Assembly: GCF_918797505.1 (NCBI RefSeq)
Contig: NC_092793.1
Location: 8,649,320 to 8,713,319, forward strand
DNA from: Bemisia tabaci
Lineage: Eukaryota > Arthropoda > Insecta > Hemiptera > Aleyrodidae
Direction of reading: 5' to 3'
Length of the DNA: 64,000 nucleotides
In this document: piece by piece, positions 51,410 to 62,739 of the stretch
How positions within the stretch are numbered: position 1 is the first letter of the stretch
Layout of the letters: every line of letters starts with the position of its first letter
Position numbers and translations under genes: made by a program
Notes under the pieces: generated by a model
Databases searched by the model: none
The model's input: the letters and a program-made list of their open reading frames with translations, nothing else
What the model was told of the DNA's origin: nothing

Positions 51410-53250
51410 GGTGTATTTATGGGATGATAATATTTATTAATGTCGTGAAGATTGGTTGTAAAATGTGAAAAATCTATGGAAAACACTGAGGGTATCGACT
51501 TTTTCAGTGGGAAAGATGAAAACTAGAAAGTTTCCAAGCTGGGGAGGATTCATAGAGTGAAAGAAGTATTACGGAACGGTTGATATTTCTTTATCTTCTT
51601 TTACTTTCACAGACTCCAACAGTTTTTCTAAATTAAAATGTACAAGTTTACTGAAATATAATGACTGCTTACTTAATTATTCTGGAAACATTAGTGGACG
51701 GTGACGATATAGGGAAATCCTTTACAACTAAAATAAGCATTCATTATTGAACTTAATTTTGTGATGAAGAAGTATTATTTTTGGTCCATTTTAAACAATG
51801 TCCCTGTGACGTTAAATTCCCAAGCAGAATTGTGCTATAATGTATGAGCTAAAAATGATTGTTCTGTAGGTATTGCAAAATTTAGTCCAACTGTTATGCT
51901 GTATGTGAAGAATTATACTTTGCTTTTCTTACAGGAAAATTATACACATAAGACATAAAAGTTACAAGACGTTTCATGAAAGCCATTATGATGCCATATG
52001 ATGTCGAGGTGACTCACTCGTATGTCACAGAGAGAGTATCCCTTTAGGCAACTAAATAAATTGAGATGATAAACAATAAATGATCTTAACTGTCTCAGCC
52101 TTATACCTACATAGTTAGAGAACAAACCCAAATTCGACCCAAAAATTCATTAAAAAGAAACGCGATGCCATGAGTCGTGAACTCCCAATGCTGTGCTCTA
52201 GTGTGAAGCAACATTACAAATAACACAAATGCAAACAAACACAATTGGAAATAAAGCGAGGGAAAGGATGCGCGTTAACGACGGCGCAGAGATACAACTA
52301 TTCGTACTTGATGGACGTCTGGGCTGCATCTGAAAAATTGAAGGCGCGATGACGCGAATCGTGAGCTCTCAATGCTCTGCTTTATGCTGTCAACGAAGCG
52401 TCGCTCTGATTCGGGAGAAAAGTTAAAAAAAGGCCTGAAGACATCTCTCCTACCTTCGGCTGTATTACTCACGTAGTGCTTGAAGCACCATCACGAGTAA
52501 GACAAACGGAAAAAAACATAATATGGAAAAAGAGGGAGTGAAAGGATGCGTGTTTACGACGGCGCAGAGATACAACTATTCGTACTTGACGGACGTCCGT
52601 GCTGCATCTGAAAAATTGAAGGCGCGATGACGCCAAGCGTGAGCTCTCAATGCTGGCTTAACGTTCAATTTCGCAATTTTTACTCCGTGCGATCAAGAAA
52701 CTTTGAACCTGAAAATAGCGTAAACTAGTGATGATTTGCCAAAATTTTCTGAACCCCTCTCCTCGTAGGAAATGCCCTACCATGAAATATCACATTACGC
52801 CCCTTGAACCAGCCAAGAGTCTACGCCCTCAGATGCGAGCTAGTCCGACCCTGGTTACCGGTGACGATTTTAATGAAACACAAATAAACACAAAAAGTCA
52901 ATGAACAAGAGGTTTTAGAGCCAAAAAAATGGGAATCTCGCAATCTTTTCAACTTCTTTTTTAATTTCAAAGTGTTCTCGCTTTTGCTGCGCCATCCTCA
53001 ATCATAGTGTTTCTCCGTGTTCTGCTGTTAGCGCTCCGTTTTCATGTCGCGCGAAATAATTTCCGTCTTTTTCCGATGGCAATCAGATGAGCAAAATGTG
53101 AAAAATTAATCTCTCATCATAAAAAATAACAACTGATAAGTTTCTTGAGCACTTAGAAAATACGATGTTCCGGCGCTGCGCGCTTAGTTTTTTCGGTCAG
53201 ATTGTTAGACCGCTTTTCTGAGGACGCCTCATCTGCTGCCTTTGGTATTC
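51410..53250. other. Central region of foldback X
   Basis: AT-rich, no frame above 65 codons. It includes a direct repeat (52260-52375 and 52538-52655) with CGACGGCGCAGAGATACAAC, TATTCGTACTTGA, GCTGCATCTGAAAAATTGAA and GTGAGCTCTCAATGCT. A third, weaker echo near 52165 (GTCGTGAACTCCCAATGCT) suggests an eroded array of about 280-bp period. Confidence 0.7.
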
Positions 53251-53254
53251 CGTC

Positions 53255-54579
53255 CTCTTTTGGGGGGGGGGGGGGGGGCAAGCGAGGAATGAGCAACGAA
53301 AACCAAGGGCTGAGGTAGCAAGGTAAGCAGAGGTAAGCAAATGATTCTGCGTCGTTTGACACCAATTTCAGCTCCATCGGACCATGTGGGGGTGCTGGCT
53401 TTGATCTCCCCAAAATGCCGCCTTTCGTTTTGGGGGGGAGGGGGGAGGTGAGCAACGAAAACTAAGGCCTGAGCAAAGGTGAGCAAATGATTCTGCGTCG
53501 TTTGACACCAATTTCAGCTCGATCGGACCAAGTGGGGGTGCTGGCTTTGATCTCCCCAAAATGCCGCCTTTCGTTTTGGGGGGGAGGGGGGAGGTGAGCA
53601 ACGAAAACTAAGGCCTGAGCAAAGGTGAGCAAATGATTCTGCGTCGTTTGACACCAATTTCAGCTCGATCGGACCAAGTGGGGGTGCTGGCTTTGATCTC
53701 CCCAAAATGCCGCCATTCGTTTTGGGGGGGAGGGGGGAGGTGAGCAACGAAAACTAAGGCCTGAGCAAAGGTGAGCAAATGATTCTGCGTCGTTTGACAC
53801 CAATTTCAGCTCGATCGGACCAAGTGGGGGTGCTGGCTTTGATCTCCCCAAAATGCCGCCTTTCGTTTTGGGGGGGAGGGGGGAGGTGAGCAACGAAAAC
53901 TAAGGCCTGAGCAAAGGTGAGCAAATGATTCTGCGTCGTTTGACACCAATTTCAGCTCGATCGGACCAAGTGGGGGTGCTGGCTTTGATCTCCCCAAAAT
54001 GCCGCCTTTCGTTTTGGGGGGGAGGGGGGAGGTGAGCAACGAAAACTAAGGCCTGAGCAAAGGTGAGCAAATGATTCTGCGTCGTTTGACACCAATTTCA
54101 GCTCGATCGGACCAAGTGGGGGTGCTGGCTTTGATCTCCCCAAAATGCCGCCTTTCGTTTTGGGGGGGAGGGGGGAGGTGAGCAACGAAAACTAAGGCCT
54201 GAGCAAAGGTGAGCAAATGATTCTGCGTCGTTTGACACCAATTTCAGCTTGATCGGACCAAGTGGGGGTGCTGGCTTTGATCTTCCCCAAAATGCCGCCT
54301 TTCATTTTGGGGGGGATGGAGGGGTGAACAACAAAAACTAAGGGCTGAGCAAAGGTGAGCAAATGATTCTGCGTCGTTTGAGACCATTTTCAGGTTGATC
54401 GGACAAAGTGGGGGTGCTAGGGTCAATGACCTCTCTGAAAGTTCAAGTTCGATTTGTGGGGAGTACAAGCCTGAGCAAAAAAAATGAAAGCGATTTTTGA
54501 GGTGAGCAAATGATGAGCAATGATGAGCAAAAGAGAAAATTGCAAATTTTAAAAGTGGGGGTGCTAACTTCACAGACAT
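53255..54579 (-). repeat. 146-bp tandem array, right arm of X
   Basis: Inverted counterpart of the left array, with unit marks ending at 54565, 54418, 54272, 54126, 53980, 53834, 53688, 53542 and 53396. It has one more regular unit than the left arm. The innermost edge has a long G-run (about 53262-53278). Frames here give the same 77-residue product on the minus strand. Confidence 0.95.
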
Positions 54580-54588
54580 CCTTTATCC
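54580..54588 (+). repeat. Target-site duplication of foldback X, right
   Basis: CCTTTATCC, identical to 50161-50169. Confidence 0.88.
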
Positions 54589-54694
54589 CTCCGATTTGCC
54601 TTAAGGGAAAATGCCCGATACTACGACAAAACGCACCACCAGCAAAATGTGCGATTTGCTCAATTTTTTTAAATAAAAATTGAGTAAATATCTA

Positions 54695-55870
54695 TCCAGA
54701 CATTTAAAAATAAAATAACAAAAAACAAAAAACCACCTTTTTACTGAGTTTTTAGACGGTGATGAGGGTCGAAAAATGTTCGTACTGTGATTAGATATAA
54801 TCTTAAACATTGTTTTTTCAAATGTTCAATGATGGTCGAAAATTATCCGAGAAGTATGTGTACGTTTCTCGATTGCACTATAATATTGCTTCTGTTCTCT
54901 TGTAAAAACAGATTAAAATTTTGACCATTGGAAAAGTTTGGACAGCGCAGTGCTCTCAAAGGCGCGTAAAATATGTGCAATCTTGTCTCCCTTTACTATT
55001 TTTCCAGCCACAGTATCTAATGCCGCAGAATTGTTTCGCCCGAAGAGAAAATTCTATTCTATTTGTTCGGTCTGCTCTTCGAGCTGACAAGAAAAAAAAT
55101 ATATGTCGACCGCGTGTTCGCCGTTAGTGCGCAATCGGCATTTTATTCGCCTCTGTTTTCCTGTTGGCTCGTCATGCAGTTTTCAGCCGCATCCCCCCTT
55201 TCGTTGAGTCCCCTGTACCCCAGCACCCCCTTAGTCGTGCGGAGCAGCATACTACTTGAGTCGTTCCTACTCGAAACTGACGCCCTTGAGACTATCGGGA
55301 AATCGATTCACGCGCCTGAAAAACCCTGTTGTCACCAACTTCCGAAAATGGTTTGACTTGAAAGGGGACATTTGAAAAATCATAAATTAATCTCGGTTTG
55401 ACTTGAAAGGAGACATTTGAAAAATCATAAATTAATCTCATTGTGTAAAATTGGTTTTTTAAATGACGAATTCGATTTCATAACGCGAAAAAATCTGGAA
55501 TTTTTTTTAGCTTGATTTCATCAGGAACTACCATTGACACTCGATAAAAAAATGTTTAAGACTATATCTAATCACAGCACGAACATTTTTCGACTGTTAT
55601 CACGGATATTTGAAAAATCAGGAATTAATCCATTTGTGTATAGTAGGTTTTTGAAATAGGTAGTGCATTCAATAACTAACTTGTAAAAACAGCTCGAATT
55701 TAATGTAGCTTAATTTCATCAGTAACTATCATTGAACACTTGAAAAAACAATGTTTAAGATTATATCTAATCATAGCGCGAACATATTTCGACCCTCATC
55801 GCCGTCTATGAATTGAATAAAATTGTGTTTTTTTATGTTTTTTGTATTTTTATTTTAAACGAAAAGAAAG
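54695..55870. repeat. Inverted and tandem repeat block DD
   Basis: GATGAGGGTCGAAAAATGTT then GATTAGATATAATCTTAAAC at about 54760-54815 recurs inverted at about 55560-55605 and again at about 55755-55800. The two right-hand copies belong to a repeat of roughly 200-bp period with TTTGAAAAATCA, TAATTTCATCAG and CATTGA words. It could be another foldback element beside X; ends unresolved. Confidence 0.6.
55350..55439 (+). repeat. 45-bp direct tandem duplication
   Basis: GGTTTGACTTGAAAGG(G/A)GAC then ATTTGAAAAATCATAAATTA occurs at 55350-55394 and again at 55395-55439 with one difference. Confidence 0.92.
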
Positions 55871-56905
55871 AAGAACCTAGTATTACTTATATTTCCCCGA
55901 CAAATTCACTAAAAAATTGAAAGAGTACAAAGCCACCCGTTGTAGATTAAATTTAATTTAACCTCCTTCACAACGTATAGGCTGTTCCTAGCCTGATAGA
56001 TTGTATATTTTTCTGACCCATCTTCTTATGATTTTCTTTCTGTTTCGTTTTAACTTTAATTCCTGATATTGCACAATTACTCTTGGTTCAAGACCATTCC
56101 TGGTCGCAGAATTTTTTGATCGCCTCAGTTGGGTCAAAAAAGTAGTGTATTGTTGACCCTCACAAGCGCACTACTTTGCTCCTTTTGATCAGATTATGAT
56201 AATCTTTTTCTCGTCTTTTATATATTCATCGCAAAACCTACTGTTTCCATCATAAACCGGCAACGATCCTAGAGAAAACACCCCTGCGCATCGCGTAGCT
56301 TCTCTCTGAATTCGGCATTTCAGCTGCGTTATGCAGATCTCACTGCCTGAGCAATGGAGCATTTTACCGAACTTGTCACGACTGCCGGAAAGGATTGACC
56401 AACCTCAAAGCGCCTTCGCTCTGTCGCATGTTTTACAACTCCTTTATGCAGAAAATATTCCGCGGGAGGAAGGGGTGCTCATAAAAATTTCAGCCGAAGC
56501 CGCCTATCTCCGCCCTAGCCTGGGGGCGTCACGGAGGATATCACAGGATATGCCTCGCTCTTATATTTTTATGGAGGTTGGTGGCTCTCAGTCACGTCGT
56601 GTGATGTCTGAAGTTGAAGGATGAAAATACCAAGACACGAATTCGAATCGAATAATCCGAGAGATCTAGTCATATCACCGTAAAATGAAACGTGACCGAC
56701 CGTCCATCCCAGAGCATTCGAAAGCAGATGCTCCATTGTATCGGAATAAAAATATCTGGAACGGTGGTTGTGCGAATGCACTCCTGTGGCTGCATCGCTG
56801 CAGTTTTTTTAGCCGTCAATGGGTTTTATTTTCCTTACGCATGAAAAATGTTCGATAAGCATTGCAATATTCTTGACGTCGCCGATGGAGAACCTTAAGC
56901 TACTA
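55871..56905. other. Unrecognised sequence
   Basis: A 97-codon plus frame at 56331-56624 is the longest and is not recognised. No repeat ends. Confidence 0.35.
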
Positions 56906-57152
56906 CAGGGTGTCGAGCATCAGGATTTTCCCGATTTTCCCGATTCTATCAGGATTTGAGGAAAAATTGGTCGTAAAATCAAGATTTGAGAAAAGTCGGC
57001 CGTTCGCTTATTTTCCACCGACTATCCACGATCCGTCCGTTAATTTTTCTCCGCAGAAAATCAGGATTTCATCAGGATTTGGAAAAATTATGAAATCAGG
57101 ATTTAGCAGTTAAAAATCAGGATTTCCCAACATGAAAACACTAGACACCCTG
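56906..57152. mobile_element. CAGGGTGTC-ended element with TA target
   Basis: CAGGGTGTCGAGCATCAGGA to AAAACACTAGACACCCTG, with TA on both sides. The interior is packed with ATCAGGATTT words. The ends resemble family G but the body is different. Confidence 0.75.
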
Positions 57153-57226
57153 TACCATTTTGCTCTATCACCCTCTTGTATTTCAGCTGACAATACTCAA
57201 GTCTGACTTACAATTAGTCCAATCAG

Positions 57227-57390
57227 CAGTGGCGTGGCGTGCTTTGTGATGAATCGATTTATCTGCCATTTAAACCAATGGAAAAGGATTGATAAACAGG
57301 GTGTTTGCAACGAACGCCTTAATAATCGATTCTTTACCACAGCTTCAAATAGGGAAATATCGATAATCGATCATTCACGCCTCGCCACTG
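57227..57390. mobile_element. Family I hAT-like MITE
   Basis: CAGTGGCGTGGCGTGCTTTG to CATTCACGCCTCGCCACTG. Flanks CCAATCAG and CTAATTAG match at 6 of 8, a plausible aged 8-bp TSD. Confidence 0.85.
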
Positions 57391-59941
57391 CTAATTAGTC
57401 TTCCCAGTCTGCCGAGCTAACCAATGTTGTTCTCATTTTACAAGTTTAATTTTCGAAATAAAATACTTACCCATTAAAATTACTTAAAAGTTCATTGAGA
57501 AGACATTCCCTCTCAAAGGGTTTCGGTTTGGTTTGTAAGCATTCCAAGCCTCATACACCCTTTTACCAAAGAAGTCCTCAATGTTTATCCTCGAAAATCT
57601 TCAGCAATCCAGAAACTCTTAGACGCAAAAAGTTATTTCGTTATACTCGTGCTTGTTTGTAAGGGGACTAATTTAATCTACGTATAAAATCAAGTATTTA
57701 TGTATTTCTCAATAATGCCTACATTTTTTGCCTTTTAAACACGTGTTTCTAATTTTTCTAGTTCGCTCAGTCTCGCATTGGTTGATTCCAAAATTTGTTC
57801 AGACGGGTTGAGACATTTTTCCTCCCTTTTTTTCTTTTGAGGTTTTTTTTAACAATATATTCACCATTCATTTGAATAATTGTATAAGGACTGGGGGAGT
57901 CATGTTGAAAATGGTGACATTTTTCATGAAACGCTGAAATGAAATTACACGCGCTGTCGATTAACCTCTTGAGACTAAGAACACGAAGCAGAGGGTGTGA
58001 TTCGAGCAACTTGAAACCGATTCATAACCATGCACCCGCGAAGTATCATCTCTGACAAACTGTCCCCGAGAGATGAGAGAAAAGTGTCACCTTACATGGA
58101 CAGTTGCTTTTATTTCAGTGCTCCAATATGATAATTTTCGTCAATAAAAAGGTCGTTGGTCTCAGGACGGTTTTCCCTCCCCGTAGACACGCGACCCTCT
58201 ATCCCAACGTAAATCGCGGTTGAGTAAAGTGGGTAAATGGGTGACTGGGTGACGATGGGGTGCGCAGACTTGAAAGACGCGAAAAGGTACTCCAAGGACA
58301 CGAACGCAATATAATATCAAAGGGTGGCGTATTAATAGCCCCCTGGGAATCAGTGGCGCTGAAGGGTTCTCGGTACGATGAGTACGATCTCGTTGTCAAT
58401 GCGTTTCTTTCATACACGATTGTACCACAGTTTTCCTTCGGTGCCTTTCTACGCTCTTTCTTGGTGCATCCAGTGGGCGTGCGGGTGTCGAAGAACATCT
58501 GTGGTCCAGTGTCACCACATTTGAAACTCGTCTCTGAAGTATTTCACATCTGTTCCGCCGCGTTCACTTTCGTGTCGTAAAATGTAAGTCCTGTCCTCTT
58601 TGTTTTTTGTTCACGCCTCGGGCTACGAGGTTTAATTTTACCGAGAGTACGTGCAACCATTTAAACCGGGGTTTTTACTTTCTGCTTACGCAACGATTCT
58701 ACACGTGTCGTTGAGTTTGGCTTATCCCGTCTTCAAGTACTAATTTCCATCCTTTTTTTGGTCTCTCACCAAACATATCCAAAATTCATCAGCTTTTACT
58801 CAACCTCGGCCGAGATTTGTGAAATACAGTTTTTTAAAGCTTTTTTTTCGGCCTTGTTTCCCATAGAATAGTGTAGATGATAGCACTGTGCCGGCAGGTC
58901 GACTTTCGGTAAATTGAGGATTTGTTAGTGTTGGCTTTTTTCTTTAAAAAATAGAGTTACCAAGGATTTCCCCCATTTTCTCACGTATCACACCGATTCA
59001 ACTCTAAAGTTCAATACATCCCTCAACGGGCAATTTTAACACAGTCTGGCGCAGTAATACGAGTATGCCAGCGACATATTTTTGGTAGCATTTATTGTTT
59101 GCTATGGATTTCACCCAACTGCAGTATATTTAAAAAAAACATTACCAAGAGTATAATTGCCCTCGCCCAAAAGTATCGCGGTCAACAACTTAGCATATAA
59201 GTAAGTTTATCCATGAATTTAAGTCAATTGAGGATTCACCATTTTTTTTTCTTTTTTCGATGTAAACCCTGCAGTGACCCCTCATTTTCTGTCCACCGTA
59301 GGTTCTAATTTACTTCTTCAATATTCTACGCAGAAATACGTGTATTACCCACACTTATTCTCGGTTCGCAGCACAAGGCTCCAGTCAATTTTCCGAACAA
59401 ATTAGTCGTAGATTGAGAAAAGAGGGGTTGGAATTGTGTTTCAGCTCACTTCTCCTCCTTGATCTTTTACGAGGCCTTCGCACGATGGGGTAGAGAAAAA
59501 GAGGGGGAGAGTTTCAATTTCGTAAATATAACCAAAAGTAAGACCGAGAGATGTTGAAAGGGACCCAAAACAAAATTAGCGTAATTATTTAAGGGATGCG
59601 CCGTACAAGTTAGGAAAACACCATAAGCCATTGTTCGAATCGAAATTCATTTTGAAACTAACATTGCGCATAGGACGAGTCACACCCACCCACGGATATG
59701 ACAACGGATAAGGGGGTGGTTATCCAAACAGGATGCATTTCGAGGGGACGGAACATGAGGGTTGTTGTCTAATTGTAGAATAAAGTGGACTTTACGCTCG
59801 CGTCTGCATCGAAACATTATTTAATTTTATTTCAGGAATTCTGAGTCGCTGAGCATGTGGTTGAGATGGTTTACGTTTATCCAAGATAGAACTGTGACTA
59901 TCTGCCGAAGAGCATCTGCATTTGAGAAAATACCTCTTTTC
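57391..59941. other. Largest unrecognised stretch
   Basis: About 2.5 kb with no repeat end I recognise. Opposing frames at 58199-58498 (-) and 58260-58580 (+) overlap each other and have no known motif. If any host gene fragment exists in the window, this would be a reasonable place to test, but I see no positive evidence. Confidence 0.4.
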
Positions 59942-60061
59942 GTCGCTCCTTTGACGTAAGGGCGTATCTCGATTTTTGCATGAGCCCCAGAAAGCATGCA
60001 TTCATAGGTAAAACAGGGCTCAAGTGGGAATCAAGATACGCCCTTACGTCAGAGGAGCAAC
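59942..60061. mobile_element. Family K small foldback MITE
   Basis: GTCGCTCCTTTGACGTAAGG to GCCCTTACGTCAGAGGAGCAAC. The central GCATGAGCCCCAGAAAGCAT matches other copies. Only 12 bp separate it from the A dimer. Confidence 0.85.
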
Positions 60062-60073
60062 GTTTTGAGTATG

Positions 60074-60324
60074 CTGCCGTGCTGAGGAAGAACACCGTAT
60101 GAGCCCCAAAACGTTGCCAAATTCCCTATCAGAAAATATCTTCATGAAGCGTTATGAACATTTTTCTTTAAAATTTTCTCAAATTTTCGATCAAATTATG
60201 AAGAAAATTCTCTGAAAAATGGGAAGAAAAATGTTTTTAAAACATTTCAGAAAATCCGTGGTTTGTCGAAGGAAATTTGGCAGCGTCTGAAGGCTCATAC
60301 GGCGTTCTTCCTTATCACGGTTAG
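60074..60324. mobile_element. Family A MITE, first member of an inverted dimer
   Basis: CTGCCGTGCTGAGGAAGAAC to GTTCTTCCTTATCACGG. It is preceded by TATG (60070-60073). Its right end faces an inverted A copy across an 18-bp near-palindromic spacer. Confidence 0.85.
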
Positions 60325-60342
60325 TAGTACAGAACACTACTA

Positions 60343-60594
60343 CTGCCGTGCTAAGGAAGAACGCCGTATAAACATTCAGACGCTGCCATATTTCCTCCAA
60401 TAAAAAACGATTTTCAAGGAAAATTCTGAATATTTTTCTTCCGATTTTTTAGACAATTTTTGTCAAAATTGAATCTAAAATATCTGAAAATTTTAAAGAC
60501 AAATATGCACAACTTTCTTCAAAAACACATGTTTTATTCGGGGAGATTTGGCAACTCTCGAATGTTCATACGGCGTTCTTCCTTATCACGGCAG
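60343..60594. mobile_element. Family A MITE, second member of an inverted dimer
   Basis: CTGCCGTGCTAAGGAAGAAC to GTTCTTCCTTATCACGGCAG, followed by TATG (60595-60598). The TATG pair brackets the two copies together, not either one alone. Confidence 0.88.
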
Positions 60595-60598
60595 TATG

Positions 60599-61325
60599 GA
60601 ACACCACTGCTTGTATGGCCCTGGTAGGGAAATGGGTAGGAGACGTCGAGCCGGATGGATAGTTGATAAGCGTGGACCAGCGGTGGTCACGAGGGGATGA
60701 GGCCGGCTCGCGTCACCTTCCAAGTCTGCACGCGCCCGTCGCCGAGGTCCGTTATGACCCGCAGATGTGCTTAATGGAGCCGCAGTCCTGTCACAACCTC
60801 ACAACCCCTCCCGGAGACACCATCACCGTCCCAGCTCCCCATTAACGGCCTTGTAACGTGCTTCCGCCACGCTGCGGCAGCCCTTGCCTGGCCAGGTGCC
60901 CCAGCTCAACCATGCCAAAATCCTGTCACTATCCCTTGGTTTCCTTGTCAAATCACGACTCTAGCAAACTGAGGAAAAAGGAAGTCGTGTTAGGAGGTCT
61001 TAGAGACCGATAATGGCACTATGAAAATTTTGGAGTTGAGCGTGTGACTAGATAAATTTTAATTTTCTACATATGTTTTATTTTTAATGAATTGTTCTAA
61101 AAAGCACAGAGTTTTTCTGATAAGTTCCCGCAAATTTACCTAAATGACCTCAAATAATAGTATCGAAAATTTCGACGCAATATTTTTGTTTGTTCTACTT
61201 TCTTTCAATGTAACCCCAAAAAAATCAAATATCATCAGAGTTCGTGAATCGTTACAATGAGGATATATTTTCCCTATAATTATGGTAAAAACTGGAGCAG
61301 CAAGTCAAAAATGCAGTCCTACAGC
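60599..61325. other. Unrecognised sequence
   Basis: GC-rich to about 60950, then AT-rich. A 60-codon frame at 60663-60845 is not recognised. Confidence 0.35.
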
Positions 61326-61505
61326 ATGCCCACAGTCTTGTAGACGCTAATATGCGTTTCATGCCAATTGACCGTCTGCGCTGCGTTGGGTGCAATGCGA
61401 GAAGTATTCACGCTGTCTTGTAGCCGCTAATATGGGTTTTACACCGACCGCACTGTTTGGCGCAATGCGTGAAGTATTCATGGAGTCTTGCAGGCGCTAA
61501 TATAC
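61326..61505 (+). repeat. Tandem S units
   Basis: Two and a fraction units of GTCTTGTAG(A/C)CGCTAATATG, GACCG, GCAATGCG(A/T)GAAGTATTCA. Same family as 23663-23830, but here without recognisable foldback arms. Confidence 0.75.
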
Positions 61506-61871
61506 CTTTAACGCCGGCCGCACTGTGTCCGGCGCGATTATTGTAGCTCGCGTTAGAGTAATCGTGGCATCGAATAATAGAGCTTAAAAGACCTATGTTG
61601 TGTTTCGACTCTGTATGAGCATTCCAACGTTGCCGCGTTTCTCCCGATAAAATATTTTTTCCGAGAAAAGTTAGGAAAGTTCTTCATACTCACGACCACT
61701 ATTCAATCTTTTCACTTCATTTATCATTAGAAAGTAACACATCGATGACTTTTCAACAAACTAACCTAAACTAGCATTAACATGAAAATGCGTCTATTTT
61801 CCAACTGTTTCCTGTTTTGCCAAACTTCTACCTTACATCAACTTCATTTTAGATTTGCGCATTCCTGTAGC
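61506..61871. other. Unrecognised sequence with A relic
   Basis: CTGTATGAGCATTCCAACGT then TGCCGCGTTTCTCCCGATAA, near 61611-61650, is a left fragment of family A. The remainder is unrecognised. Confidence 0.4.
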
Positions 61872-62215
61872 AGTTGTTTGACATAAATTTTTGACTAAAA
61901 CTGTTGATGTTTATTTTGTCATATTATTACACGGGGAAAATGGAGCACGGGGTTGATGGATGAAATGGACATTTGCAATTAATTGTAGTAGTACCACAAT
62001 AAATTAGGTTACTAACCTAAATGTTGCGGTACTGCCCCATCTTGAGCTTCGGTGCTACCATAATTAATTGAATATGCTCATAGCATCCATAAAATTGTGG
62101 TAGTAACTACAATATTAGGGGACAATCCCAACCCTTATCTTTTTTCCGTGCAGAAATTTTAAGGGGTGTCTTTGAAAGAACATTGTACGAGAAAACCTAC
62201 GGAACCACTGTTATT
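61872..62215. mobile_element. Family B relic split by element P
   Basis: TTTGACATAAATTTTTGACT then TGTTTATTTTGTCATATT precede P. AAATTTTAAGGGGTGTCTTT and GAAAACCTACGGAACCACTG follow it. Both terminal repeats are lost. Confidence 0.6.
61930..62150. mobile_element. E-type element P
   Basis: CACGGGGAAAATGGAGCACG to ATCTTTTTTCCGTG. Inner blocks GGTTACTAACC and GTAGTAACTAC/GTAGTACCAC give partial inverted structure. Nested in a B relic. Confidence 0.7.
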
Positions 62216-62262
62216 AAACACGGACATTTTTAACTGTGGATTGTCTGTGGCTGCGGAAGATA

Positions 62263-62489
62263 CAGGGTTATTCAAAAGTCACGCACCACTGGCCATGACT
62301 TTAAGTTCTAATTATGATATCGATTTGCGGTTTAAGACGTTTTTCCTCATATTGAGGGGGAAACTTTTTAAGGTACTTTCCAGTTTTTGATCCTCTCGGA
62401 GGGCGGAGGGCGGAGGGCGGGGGGCAAGTCAAAAATTACAAATGGCCACCCCCTCATAGCCAGTGGTGCGTGACTTTTGAATGACCCTG
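62263..62489. mobile_element. TIR element with TA target (JJ)
   Basis: CAGGGTTATTCAAAAGTCAC then GCACCACTGG is inverted at the right (CCAGTGGTGCGTGACTTTTG, AATGACCCTG), with TA on each side. It holds a short GGAGGGC microsatellite (about 62398-62424). Confidence 0.85.
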
Positions 62490-62501
62490 TATTTTGATCG
62501 A

Positions 62502-62739
62502 CGCACAGTGGATCGAGTCAATCAGCGGGGTCGGACATGTAACTTTTAACAAAAACTGCGAATTTTGTTGTCTAATTCGTCAAATTTTGAATTTTAATGG
62601 GTGTTCCCAAAAGAAAACTTCACAAGGAAACGAGCGGAAACCACTTTTACAGCCTCAAAGTTTTATATGCACGGAGTTATAAGCTTTTAAAGTGTCCAAA
62701 TTTTGACGGACCTCTCCCATTGGCTCGATCCACTGTGCG
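62502..62739. mobile_element. Family B MITE
   Basis: CGCACAGTGGATCGAGTCAA to TGGCTCGATCCACTGTGCG, same orientation as 4044 and 32088. It lies 12 bp after JJ. Confidence 0.88.

Larger units (their letters stand above)
50170..54579. mobile_element. Foldback element X with tandem-repeat arms, 4.4 kb
   Basis: Starts ATGTCTGTGAAGTTAGCACC and ends with its exact inverse. The arms mirror each other: every unit start in the left array has its counterpart at the same distance from the right end (coordinates sum to 104749). Each arm is mainly 146-bp tandem units. The middle (about 51400-53250) has no transposase-like frame. Structure and 9-bp TSD match the Foldback plan known from Drosophila. Non-autonomous as far as can be seen. 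Confidence 0.88.

Noticed and set aside
58199..58580. Opposing 99- and 106-codon frames as a possible exon
   Set aside because: They overlap each other, and neither has a recognisable family or clear splice context.
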